A stretch of 64,000 bases of DNA from Oscillospiraceae bacterium (GTDB lineage Bacteria; Bacillota; Clostridia; Oscillospirales; Ruminococcaceae), in contig JAJQGT010000015.1 in NCBI GenBank assembly GCA_021201135.1, forward strand, positions 1-64,000, in the 5' to 3' direction. The notes beneath the pieces are model-generated. The model worked only from the letters and a program-made list of their open reading frames with translations. It made no database searches and was not told where the DNA came from. Positions 55,621-64,000 of the stretch are shown piece after piece (position 1 is the first letter of the stretch; each line of letters begins with the position of its first letter). The position numbers and the translations under genes are program-made.

Positions 55621-58602
55621 TCATGTTTTCATTTTTCTCAGAAGCAAAAGCTCCCGAATTTCTGCTATGTGCGTCTGTGTAAACCAAAGCTTTTCTTGCA
55701 TAAAGTTTATTTCTACTGGTGACTGTTTTTCAATATCAGCTCTTGATAATCCCGAAATCTTGTTCATAAGGATGTCAGCGCCATATTGACGCATACCCCT
55801 GAATTTTGCGGCACAGTTAGGACATAAGCACAAATACATTGGGCTAAGTTCTTTTTCTGGCTCTTTTTCGATTTGACAGGCTTCAACATTATCACAAGCG
55901 CAATGACACATTTGACAAGCGACTTTTGAACTTCTATAAGAGCGGTATATATGCTTAACATACGCCTGAACCTCATCGACAGGCTTACTAACACGTTCAC
56001 GTCTCCATACTTCTCTGTATTCCACGGGAGATGCTTCGCTTAATAGTTTTTCTGAATGTCTATGCAAGGTGTCCCAGTTTGGCTTATCTGATTCCGGAAA
56101 ATCAAAGTCTTCTTCAAAATCTTGTTCAATGACAGAGCTTTCTTCTTTGCTCTCCGCAGAATAAAGGTGAACAATTTTGTCAAGCTCAGATGCAGATATT
56201 CCGTATCGTCTTTGTGATTCTTGCTCAAAGCTCTCAGAAGTCTGTTTGCTTTCTACAATGTCGGTTGTTGTGTCTACAGGCGATTCTTGATTCTCACTGT
56301 TTGTTGGAATTGCCATTGACGATTCGACAGGCTTAAAGCCTAATATGCTGTAAAGCTTTGATTTTGGATTGACATTTCCATATAGTTCGGGGTTCAGCTC
56401 AAGACAAGTTATTACATCCGCTGACACAAGCTTGTTATCTTTTGTGTACAACCATTTAGGTCGTTTCCTTTGCTTTTGTATTACATCGTAGTAGTCAGGC
56501 AAATCTGGATTCAATTCTAAAAGGATTCGAGCATACTCTGGCTCTATTTCATGTGACCGAGGATCTTGTGAGATTAGAAACCTGTTCCTATTGATGAATT
56601 TAAAAATAAACAATGACTTCTCTGCCGAATTACTGCTTGAAGGTTTGTATTGAATGAAATCAAGAACTTCGCAAAGACATTTTATAGTAAAGTCCTCTTG
56701 AAACGGAAGCACGTCGCTATACCCATCTGATAAATTATCACTTATTCCTGCCATTTTTAGTAAGTGGATGAAATAAGATAATTCATCACTGCTAAGATTG
56801 TCTCGATAAAAGTCAATATCAACATAAGTGTAATCTCTGACACCATAAAAATAACTTTCAATACTTCCATCATGACAGGAAGAAAAATATACATCATTTA
56901 TTCTACTTGTATTGCCATCTCCTAAAATGATGTATTTACTATGACCAATTGTACGACATCTAATGTATGCGAAATTGATAAGCAACGAACTGATTTCCCA
57001 GTCGTGTGCAACGTGTTGCTTAGCGTAAAATAAAAGTTCTTTTAAATCTCTTATGTGTTCCGTAACCGACGGAATACTCTTGTTGTTGATAATTATTTTA
57101 GACTTTAGGTATGTAAAATAATCACTTTCCTTATGCTCAGTTCTTTTTATTGACTCACACATATGCCCCGGAACTTTTTGTAGTCCTAAAGTATTTATAA
57201 AAAAGCCCTTGCATTCTTTAAATATCTTCTCGTCAACTACATTGACATCAGCATTTGCTACACGGACATCAGATGGGGTATAAACATTTAGTTCTGTACT
57301 TCCTGCTGACTTGTATAGCTGTACAAATTTGCCACTTGAGGTCTTAATGAAATCTACGGATGATATATTATGCCCTGCATTTTTGTACGAGAACAAGATT
57401 TTTTCTCTCATACACTTCAAATTGTAGAATCGAACGAGCCACTCATCGGTGCGACTAGAAAGAAAATCCTTGTTATTCCTAAGAGGTATCCTTAGACTGC
57501 TTGGCGTAAGAACTTTTATATTAAGACTTCCTGTTATAAATTGATTTGCATTTTTATAATGTTCAAGCTCTAACGAAGGAAGTGCCAACCAATGATAACT
57601 CTTTCCATCCGAAAATAATTCTGATAACACCTCGTCAGTAAATACCTCAGAAAACTCAGCATCTTCAAAAATCTTTGCAGTCTTCGAAGATGTGTATCCT
57701 CCTTCTTTGCACGGCAAATAATCTTCTTTTGAAAAAAGCTCATACATTTTGTCATACATAACTTTAAAGAGAGAATAGCCTTTGAACACGCTTTCATCAA
57801 CTGGAAGGACATTAATCAAGCTGTAGTTTAAGATTCCTTGTTCTCTTAATTCTCGAACACTGTCACAAAGCAATTCTGCTGTTTGTTCAGCAAGCTTCTT
57901 GTTGTATTCATCATTAGCAAGAACTTTACAATCTTCTGAAATATGGTACAAACCGCTGACGATGAAGTTCAGTCTGCTCCTTGTATTCGTTGGGAAACTA
58001 ACAAAGATATTTGAATTCCTTACTTCCTTAAATTCATACTTACCATCGTCAGTATTGCTGACTCTAAAAGCGACATCAACAGGAGACTGATTTCCTGCTT
58101 GTTGCGAAAAAACGAGATATGAATCATCTTTACTGGTTTCGACATCACTCATAGTGCCATTGAAATGTCGAATCACTGAGCAATGGTCATTAACTTGCTG
58201 CCTGTCAACCGCAAATATTTTTTCAATCATCAAGGAATCCGTATTAATCTTATAACTTACCGCTTTCAGGCTCTTTGCAAATAGAAGCGAATTAATATCC
58301 AAATTCTGCAATTCATTTGAAAGCTCGCTTTTCAAATCCTCAATATTTTCACGATGCGAATCTTTCAGTAAAGCTCCATAAGGTACAAGTTGCCTTTTTG
58401 CACTGTTCCGTACAAGGTTCTGATATTTTATACCAACAATGCGCTTGATGCCAGAAGTCTTATCTTTGCTTCCTTGAATATAATTATTGAATATATCCTG
58501 ATTATCATACACTACTGTGAAACCATCGTTATTCAGAAAGAAAAATATGATGTTAGCACCTTCACGGTCCGCCTTCAGGAAACTTTCGTAAATACAATTC
58601 AT
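55621..58602 (-). CDS. Sacsin-like (degenerate GHKL) protein with C-terminal Cys cluster, 993 aa
   Basis: The N-terminus YESFLKADREGANIIFFFLN followed by DGFTVVYDNQDIF aligns by eye with the N box and following strand of sacsin/HSP90-like ATPases. The key Asn of the N box is replaced (K in FLKAD), and no clear GFGIGFKS loop is seen, so ATP binding is doubtful. A long alpha/beta body follows. Near residues 890-940 a cluster CQMCHCACDNVEAC...CLCPNCAAKF may bind zinc, as in the HNH-like tail of this group. The coding region is visibly more AT-rich than its neighbours. GGAGG before the ATG; 26 bp from the helicase gene. Confidence 0.6.
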   Translation of the reverse strand: MNCIYESFLKADREGANIIFFFLNNDGFTVVYDNQDIFNNYIQGSKDKTSGIKRIVGIKYQNLVRNSAKRQLVPYGALLKDSHRENIEDLKSELSNELQNLDINSLLFAKSLKAVSYKINTDSLMIEKIFAVDRQQVNDHCSVIRHFNGTMSDVETSKDDSYLVFSQQAGNQSPVDVAFRVSNTDDGKYEFKEVRNSNIFVSFPTNTRSRLNFIVSGLYHISEDCKVLANDEYNKKLAEQTAELLCDSVRELREQGILNYSLINVLPVDESVFKGYSLFKVMYDKMYELFSKEDYLPCKEGGYTSSKTAKIFEDAEFSEVFTDEVLSELFSDGKSYHWLALPSLELEHYKNANQFITGSLNIKVLTPSSLRIPLRNNKDFLSSRTDEWLVRFYNLKCMREKILFSYKNAGHNISSVDFIKTSSGKFVQLYKSAGSTELNVYTPSDVRVANADVNVVDEKIFKECKGFFINTLGLQKVPGHMCESIKRTEHKESDYFTYLKSKIIINNKSIPSVTEHIRDLKELLFYAKQHVAHDWEISSLLINFAYIRCRTIGHSKYIILGDGNTSRINDVYFSSCHDGSIESYFYGVRDYTYVDIDFYRDNLSSDELSYFIHLLKMAGISDNLSDGYSDVLPFQEDFTIKCLCEVLDFIQYKPSSSNSAEKSLFIFKFINRNRFLISQDPRSHEIEPEYARILLELNPDLPDYYDVIQKQRKRPKWLYTKDNKLVSADVITCLELNPELYGNVNPKSKLYSILGFKPVESSMAIPTNSENQESPVDTTTDIVESKQTSESFEQESQRRYGISASELDKIVHLYSAESKEESSVIEQDFEEDFDFPESDKPNWDTLHRHSEKLLSEASPVEYREVWRRERVSKPVDEVQAYVKHIYRSYRSSKVACQMCHCACDNVEACQIEKEPEKELSPMYLCLCPNCAAKFRGMRQYGADILMNKISGLSRADIEKQSPVEINFMQEKLWFTQTHIAEIRELLLLRKMKT

Positions 58603-58628
58603 AACCCTACCTCCAAATCATTTTAATA

Positions 58629-61600
58629 TCAATTCCCAATCTCCAAGATGCCGTTTGCAATCGCTGTGGTAAGAATATCTGTTGTTGCGCTCTTGTCGTT
58701 GATGTCTTTGATTTTCTCCTCATAGTTGCTCGTGACAGATTCAAGTTCGCTCGAATACATTCTTTTGAGCTTGTCATCCGTCGTATCCTTGACTTTTTGC
58801 TTCAAAGACCTTTGCCTTGCTGTGAAGTTGTTCGTCAGGCTTTCGATTTTGTATTTTGATAAATTCTGAGCTTCTGTCAGAGCCTCACTCTTTGCACTTG
58901 TCCAAAGTGCAATGTGCTTTTGCTCAAGCGAATCCCAGTCGGAGGGCTGTATTTTCAACTTGTTTGTGCAGTTCTGAGCCTCCTGAAGAATATCCGGAAG
59001 CTCTTTTGCTATGGAATCATCATTGCAGACAACAACTAATTTGAAATGGGGATTCAGACCGACATAGCTCCAAGCATAAACAGAGAAGTAATATTTGCCC
59101 GCAGGAAGGTTGTCGCTGGTGTACTGCAAATGGATATATGATTGCTCATTTGTTTTGTAGTAAGCCGCCGCCTGTTTTGCCAACGGGTGCATTGCCGTGA
59201 TAAAGAAAGCGTCTTTATTATGCTCGGCGGCATCGGAATCAAAAGTGATTGCGTGATACTGATTGCTACCCTTGAGGTACATATCCCAGCTTCTTCTGAC
59301 GGCATTCTTGCTTTCCGGAAGCTTTTTAAAATCCTCACGCAAAACAGCTCTGGCTTCCGCAGAAAGTCTTAACTGTCTAACTGCACCCTCTCCGAAAACA
59401 GAAGAATTCTGCCCGGTTCTCTCATACAGATATTGTTCAATCATTATCTGAAGATAGCTTTGAGTAAGCCAAGGATTCTCTGCATTTCTTATCTCCTGTG
59501 CTGTTGTGTATTCGGACAAATCGAAGCCGAATAGCTCCTTTTCTTCTTCCTCCAGATTGTTGAGTTCCTGAATGTTGCGAATTTCGTTATCCGTCATCTG
59601 TTCAATTTTAGTTCTGCGTTCCTGTTCGGTGAGATTTGAGTCTGTAGCTATCTGATCTAATTGGGTAGCAATATCTCCGAGTATCTTTTCGCATTCGCCG
59701 ATGCTGTTCTCAAACACACCTATTCTCATGAGGCATCGATAATAAATATCCGCATCAACAGTTCCCTCGGTTATCATGTTGTATATGCTGACAGTCTCAC
59801 TTTGCTGACCTCGTCTGTCGATACGACCTATGCGCTGTTCAATTCGCATCGGGTTCCAAGGCAGGTCATAATTTATCATCATATCGCAGAACTGATAGTC
59901 GAGACCTTCTGAGCCTACTTCCGTAAAGAGCAGAATGTCAATAGCATCTTTATCTTCTTTCGGAAGCTGGAACCTGTCACGCAATTCACAGCGAATGTCA
60001 TCCTTTACACTGCCGTCAATTTGTGCGACACGCAGTCCTGTTGCAGCTAACTTTTTGCAAAGATAGCTGAGGGTGTATCTGAAAGTGCTGAAAATGATAA
60101 TCTTGTTGTTTTCCTGCTTCTGCTTTTCCTGAATCGCTGACATCATAAGGTCAAACTTAGGATCATCGTCAGAAAGATTGTCAGCCATCTGAAGAAGTCT
60201 CTCCGACAGTGCCTTAAGTGTACCGTAATCTTTACTGTCAAACGAAAGTGCTTCATACTCGGTATCCGGATCATCGTCTATCTGTGCAAATCGACGGTCT
60301 ACTATGTCCCTTATGTGAGGAGCAAGACCGAAAATACAGCTTGCGGCTTGTCTTTTGATTGTGGACATCATAAACGGTACGGAACGAGCAGAACCGTGCA
60401 GATGCAACAGCGCATTGTGTTCAAATCTCAGCAATTCGTCATGAAGCTCCTGCTGTTCGGGCGTAAAATTCACAGAAAGGGTATAGGGACGACGAATGCA
60501 GAAATCCTGAATATCCTTGCGGCGTGTTCGGTTAAGCATAGTGTTGAAGCTATTGAGACTTTCAACTTTGGATATAAGCTCTACACGTTCTTCTCTTGAG
60601 ATTTTGTCCTGACGCAAAGTCTTAACTGCAGAAATATATGCGGGATTGGTAGCAATGACATTTTCGCCCCACTGAGTATCCAGAAGATTTTCCAATTCAT
60701 CCAAGGCGTTTTGTTGCCAGTTATCCCCGGCTTTACGCATGATTTTTGAACAGCGGGAAATATTAGCGTTCGGGCGTGACATCATGCTGAATGTGGCTTT
60801 GTCTATGACAACATCCGGACGAAGAACATTCAAAAGTGTATACAAGTCATCATCACTTGTCTGAAGCGGTGTAGCTGTCAGCATAACAACGGCATCTGCA
60901 TGGTCGCAGAAATACTTCACACACTTATACTCGTATGCTTTCTCTTTTTCCATGCTACCGTTGCGGATATGGTGAGCCTCATCCACAATGACGAGATCAA
61001 AATGCGGTGCAGGGTCGAGGTCTTTTAAACCGAATGATTTTGATTTTTTGCTATGCTCGCCGTTGTATGTACGACCGTCAAGAACAGAGTATGGAATTAT
61101 AGCTTTGTTGTATCTTATTGACCATTCTCCGTCCCTGTCTGTATCAGATATAATCTGTCTCAGTGTTGCGCCATCCACGGAAATGAAATCTTCATCAAAT
61201 CGTTTCATTTCAAGCTCCCATTTTCTTTCCGCAACAAGAGGCTTCGGACATATGATTAAAACTTTCTCAAGGTCATGTCTCGCCTGTAGCTCTTTAATAA
61301 TCAGACCGGCTTCGATGGTCTTTCCAACGCCTACGCTATCGGCAATAAGAATTCTCGGCTCATCCGAATGTATGAGCTTAAGTGCAGGTCTGAACTGATA
61401 TGGGACAAAATCGATTCTCGCAGAATTAAGAGAGTACAGACTTCTCCCTGACGGATTATTTATCTGGTAAGCGGTCAGAGTGCTTCTGAATGTATTAACA
61501 TCAACCCAATTATAAGAGACCTCATTTATAAACGGTGCGATCTGACCTGAGTAAAACGTCTTGATGGAACCGTCAACAAAGACGTTAAATTTTTTTGTAC

Positions 61601-62225
61601 CGCCAACGTCAGAAACGGACATGACTATTCCCTTGACATTCGGATTGCCAATGAGATACACTATACTATTTTCAGCAATATCAATGTCATTGTTACTTAC
61701 AATAGCAACTTCGGTATCTGCGTTTTTGCCATCTGTTTGGTCGTTACTGATACTTGCAAAATCAACTGTAGAGGGAGATTTAACATCGTCTATCATACGG
61801 TCAATTTCATTCAGAAGCTTATCGTCGCAACCCAACTGAGTCAGGAATTCATGAAGCGTGTTTAAATCAGATACGATTGTATCTTTGCCAGGCAAGTCTG
61901 CACTACAATGCGCCCAATTATTGCGGACGCCCATCATAGCCCGGATAACTTCTCTTTCATGCGTAGGCAGATAAGCTACGGTTCTGAGAGTATGCCAAGA
62001 CTTATCCGCAATACGGAGCAGAGCCGCCAAGTCAAAATCAGACAGCTTAGTAAATCTGTTTTCAGCTGCCAACTCACGCTGATGATAACTGAGATTTCCG
62101 ATGACACTGTCTTCCCACCAGTCAGGTGAAGTACGGCTCAACAGCTTTTCCAACCACTGAGCCAATTCAGATGCCGATGTGTGCAGATATGTGTTCATCC
62201 TGCTTACTATCTGATTCGAGTTCAT
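58629..62225 (-). CDS. Swt1-like HEPN domain fused to SNF2-family helicase, 1198 aa
   Basis: N-terminal domain (about 50-130) matches Swt1-like HEPN modules and carries the RNase signature R-X4-H as RNNWAH (R101, H106). The SNF2/RapA-like helicase follows: Walker A ADSVGVGKTIEAG (K302), DEAH box VIVDEAHHIRN (415-418), motif III LTATPLQ, and C-terminal motifs NYDLPWNPMRIEQRIGRIDR. A coiled-coil tail closes it. The start at ATG 62225 has AAGGAG 7 bp upstream. Fusions of HEPN nucleases with helicases are typical of antiphage systems that sense foreign nucleic acid and cut RNA. First gene of a four-gene operon. Confidence 0.82.
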   Translation of the reverse strand: MNSNQIVSRMNTYLHTSASELAQWLEKLLSRTSPDWWEDSVIGNLSYHQRELAAENRFTKLSDFDLAALLRIADKSWHTLRTVAYLPTHEREVIRAMMGVRNNWAHCSADLPGKDTIVSDLNTLHEFLTQLGCDDKLLNEIDRMIDDVKSPSTVDFASISNDQTDGKNADTEVAIVSNNDIDIAENSIVYLIGNPNVKGIVMSVSDVGGTKKFNVFVDGSIKTFYSGQIAPFINEVSYNWVDVNTFRSTLTAYQINNPSGRSLYSLNSARIDFVPYQFRPALKLIHSDEPRILIADSVGVGKTIEAGLIIKELQARHDLEKVLIICPKPLVAERKWELEMKRFDEDFISVDGATLRQIISDTDRDGEWSIRYNKAIIPYSVLDGRTYNGEHSKKSKSFGLKDLDPAPHFDLVIVDEAHHIRNGSMEKEKAYEYKCVKYFCDHADAVVMLTATPLQTSDDDLYTLLNVLRPDVVIDKATFSMMSRPNANISRCSKIMRKAGDNWQQNALDELENLLDTQWGENVIATNPAYISAVKTLRQDKISREERVELISKVESLNSFNTMLNRTRRKDIQDFCIRRPYTLSVNFTPEQQELHDELLRFEHNALLHLHGSARSVPFMMSTIKRQAASCIFGLAPHIRDIVDRRFAQIDDDPDTEYEALSFDSKDYGTLKALSERLLQMADNLSDDDPKFDLMMSAIQEKQKQENNKIIIFSTFRYTLSYLCKKLAATGLRVAQIDGSVKDDIRCELRDRFQLPKEDKDAIDILLFTEVGSEGLDYQFCDMMINYDLPWNPMRIEQRIGRIDRRGQQSETVSIYNMITEGTVDADIYYRCLMRIGVFENSIGECEKILGDIATQLDQIATDSNLTEQERRTKIEQMTDNEIRNIQELNNLEEEEKELFGFDLSEYTTAQEIRNAENPWLTQSYLQIMIEQYLYERTGQNSSVFGEGAVRQLRLSAEARAVLREDFKKLPESKNAVRRSWDMYLKGSNQYHAITFDSDAAEHNKDAFFITAMHPLAKQAAAYYKTNEQSYIHLQYTSDNLPAGKYYFSVYAWSYVGLNPHFKLVVVCNDDSIAKELPDILQEAQNCTNKLKIQPSDWDSLEQKHIALWTSAKSEALTEAQNLSKYKIESLTNNFTARQRSLKQKVKDTTDDKLKRMYSSELESVTSNYEEKIKDINDKSATTDILTTAIANGILEIGN

Positions 62226-62354
62226 ATTCAAACTCCTTCTCATTTATCTTTTAAGGCAAAGCATTTTAAATCGATACAATTACCCATTAAATATTATAAG
62301 ACTTTTTGTTGAAAAACGCAAGATACTAAGCTGTGTCTTTTGCGAATAATATAC

Positions 62355-62422
62355 AGGGTTTGGGACACTCCCAACAAGCAAAAATCGCCGAGTGTGGCAA
62401 CACCGGCTGTGCTTGCTATTCT
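62355..62422. repeat. Inverted repeat, left arm
   Basis: Perfect 19-bp block CGGCTGTGCTTGCTATTCT (62404-62422) and 10-bp block AGGGTTTGGG (62355-62364), both present inverted at 63053-63111. Contains smaller hairpins (TTGGGA/TCCCAA, GTGT/ACAC). It lies between the XRE terminator and the helicase start. Confidence 0.85.
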
Positions 62423-62442
62423 CAAAAACTCATATATAAAAA

Positions 62443-62475
62443 CAGGCAAGGTAGTTCGAAGATCTACCTTGCCTG
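62443..62475 (-). terminator. Terminator after the XRE gene
   Basis: Perfect 12-bp stem CAGGCAAGGTAG/CTACCTTGCCTG with a T-rich tail on the minus strand. It separates the XRE gene from the helicase operon. Confidence 0.85.
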
Positions 62476-62481
62476 TCAGTT

Positions 62482-62898
62482 TTATTCGTTATCCTTCCTG
62501 TATTTCTTCGGTGTATACTTTTCTTTATTCTTCTCTTTTGCAATCCAGTAGGCTTCTTGCAAAGCTCGCATCACGGCATCCTTTTCTTCCTCTTGCATTT
62601 CTCCTCCGGCAAAAAGTGCAGATATATCGGCGACCAATTCTTCCGCTTGCCTTGCACCCTTGTAGCCGTATGTCTGCTGTGCCTGAAGGACAAATTCCTC
62701 ATCTTCGGACAGAAGATAGTTGACATCGCATCCTAAAGCATCTGCCAATTTTGCATAAACTGCTCGCTGTTTTGGATAGCGACCGTCAACTTCGTAGTTA
62801 CGAATCGTCCTCAAGGAAAGTCCGCAGAACTCTCCTAATTCCGTTTGTGACATCTTCTTTTCTTTCCTGAGCTTTCTAACCTTTTCGCCAAACTTCAT
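62482..62898 (-). CDS. XRE-family transcriptional regulator, 138 aa
   Basis: N-terminal HTH (GEKVRKLRKEKKMSQTELGE, then SLRTIRNYEVDGRYPKQRAVY) as in phage and mobile-element repressors, followed by a helical C-terminal half that probably dimerises. Promoter on the minus strand: TTGACA (63027-63032), 17 bp, TATAAT (63004-63009). Its promoter faces the plus-strand promoter of the recombinase module, with a palindromic stretch between them. It is probably the repressor of this element. No ribosome-site problem. Confidence 0.88.
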   Translation of the reverse strand: MKFGEKVRKLRKEKKMSQTELGEFCGLSLRTIRNYEVDGRYPKQRAVYAKLADALGCDVNYLLSEDEEFVLQAQQTYGYKGARQAEELVADISALFAGGEMQEEEKDAVMRALQEAYWIAKEKNKEKYTPKKYRKDNE

Positions 62899-62949
62899 AT
62901 TGAGAACCTCACTCGGAAAAATATTTTCCCATTATTTTGCCTGAACCTA

Positions 62950-63032
62950 TTGACACCGGTACTTTATTTGCTTATAATAAGAGTAGGCAATTATTCTACC
63001 TATATTATAAGAAAAACTTGCCGATTTGTCAA
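62950..63032. promoter_or_regulatory. Face-to-face promoters with intervening palindrome
   Basis: Plus: TTGACA (62950-62955), 17 bp, TATAAT (62973-62978), toward the recombinase. Minus: TTGACA (63027-63032), 17 bp, TATAAT (63004-63009), toward the XRE gene. Starts would lie about 12 bp apart and the transcripts overlap. The stretch GTAGGCAATTATTCTAC (62983-62999) between the -10 boxes is an imperfect palindrome. Confidence 0.8.
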
Positions 63033-63052
63033 TGGGGTTTAAGGAAACTTGA

Positions 63053-63111
63053 AGAATAGCAAGCACAGCCGATGTATATACACACTGCATTTTGGGAAAT
63101 CCCCAAACCCT
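63053..63111. repeat. Inverted repeat, right arm
   Basis: AGAATAGCAAGCACAGCCG (63053-63071) and CCCAAACCCT (63102-63111) mirror the left arm at 62355-62422. Contains TTTGGG/CCCAAA hairpin. It lies in the leader of the TnpW-like gene. Confidence 0.85.
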
Positions 63112-63137
63112 TTGTCACTCTAAAAAGGAAGGTGGAT

Positions 63138-63338
63138 ATGCAAGAAAGAAACAATAATATTCGGGTGGACGAAAGCGGCGCACGTTACGCTATCGTTCCG
63201 ATGTGGCAGGAGCTTCCTAAGATTACAGTGCGTCTGGAATCCGGAAACACTACCTATCATTTCACCGGAAGCTTCGATGGAAGATGCACTCTTCCCGAAA
63301 AAGTTATGAAGCTGATGGATGAAGAAAAGAGCGTGTAA
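63138..63338 (+). CDS. TnpW-like small protein
   Basis: A 66-aa protein: charged N-terminus (MQERNNNIRVDESGARYAIV), strand pair ITVRLESGNTTYHFTGSF, and C-terminal helix LPEKVMKLMDEEK. This layout matches the proteins at 9433 and 13329. The ATG at 63138 has AAGGTGG just upstream; a longer frame to 63072 runs through the inverted repeat. It precedes the recombinase, as TnpW-type genes do. Confidence 0.7.
   Translation: MQERNNNIRVDESGARYAIVPMWQELPKITVRLESGNTTYHFTGSFDGRCTLPEKVMKLMDEEKSV

Positions 63339-64000
<662 letters not shown>

Overview
The window looks like a chromosome segment of a spore-forming, low-to-mid GC member of the Clostridia. Gene content such as spo0A, spoVG and queT with a preQ1 riboswitch, together with an interspersed 'CCCCTTTCAGGGG' repeat family, suggests Oscillospiraceae/Ruminococcaceae. 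This placement is inference from gene content, not from a marker search. Housekeeping blocks alternate with accessory islands.

Region by region. (1) 0-3.8 kb: a decayed ABC exporter, a receiver-like protein, a LytTR/GHKL two-component system and the remnant of an ABC permease. (2) 3.8-13.8 kb: an integrative mobilizable element with a MOBQ relaxase, an oriT-like hairpin plus nick sequence, an actin-type ParM/ParR partition pair with centromere-like repeats, a large serine recombinase with its small upstream partner, and a divergent cargo operon (sigma-like HTH protein, DUF6076 protein, AlbA_2/Schlafen-type protein). Fragments of a second recombinase module lie at its right side. (3) 13.8-23.1 kb: two ABC transporter operons, one with DUF2975 and XRE regulators and one with a lipoprotein. 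Next to them is a candidate peptide quorum-sensing locus: a secreted 77-aa peptide precursor convergent with an HTH-TPR (RRNPP-like) regulator, and a divergent secreted protein behind a perfect 19-bp palindrome. (4) 23.3-46.2 kb: core genes, including nudix-lexA-murC, spoVG, mutT, acpP, typA, queT, rpoBC, a DUF4349 lipoprotein, a thioesterase, a GH26-like hydrolase, a MATE pump, serC-serA and tRNA-Pro. (5) 38.2 kb and 45.7-48.9 kb: four type I toxin-antitoxin-like loci, each with a ~30-aa hydrophobic peptide opposed by an antisense RNA with its own strong promoter. Two of them form an inverted near-identical duplication around tRNA-Pro and an NPTTG-anchored surface protein. (6) 48.9-51.5 kb: a solute-binding lipoprotein and spo0A. 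(7) 51.9-64 kb: an accessory island with a four-gene minus-strand operon (HEPN-SNF2 helicase, 993-aa sacsin-like protein with a Cys cluster, 527-aa unknown protein, RhuM) that looks like an undescribed defence system. It is followed by an XRE regulator, ~60-bp inverted repeats, face-to-face promoters and the start of another TnpW-like/serine recombinase module that runs off the window.

The strongest candidates for something new are the HEPN-helicase operon, the peptide/regulator pair at 21.1-22.9 kb, and the family of four toxin/antisense loci whose two opposing transcripts begin with the same 9-12 nt.
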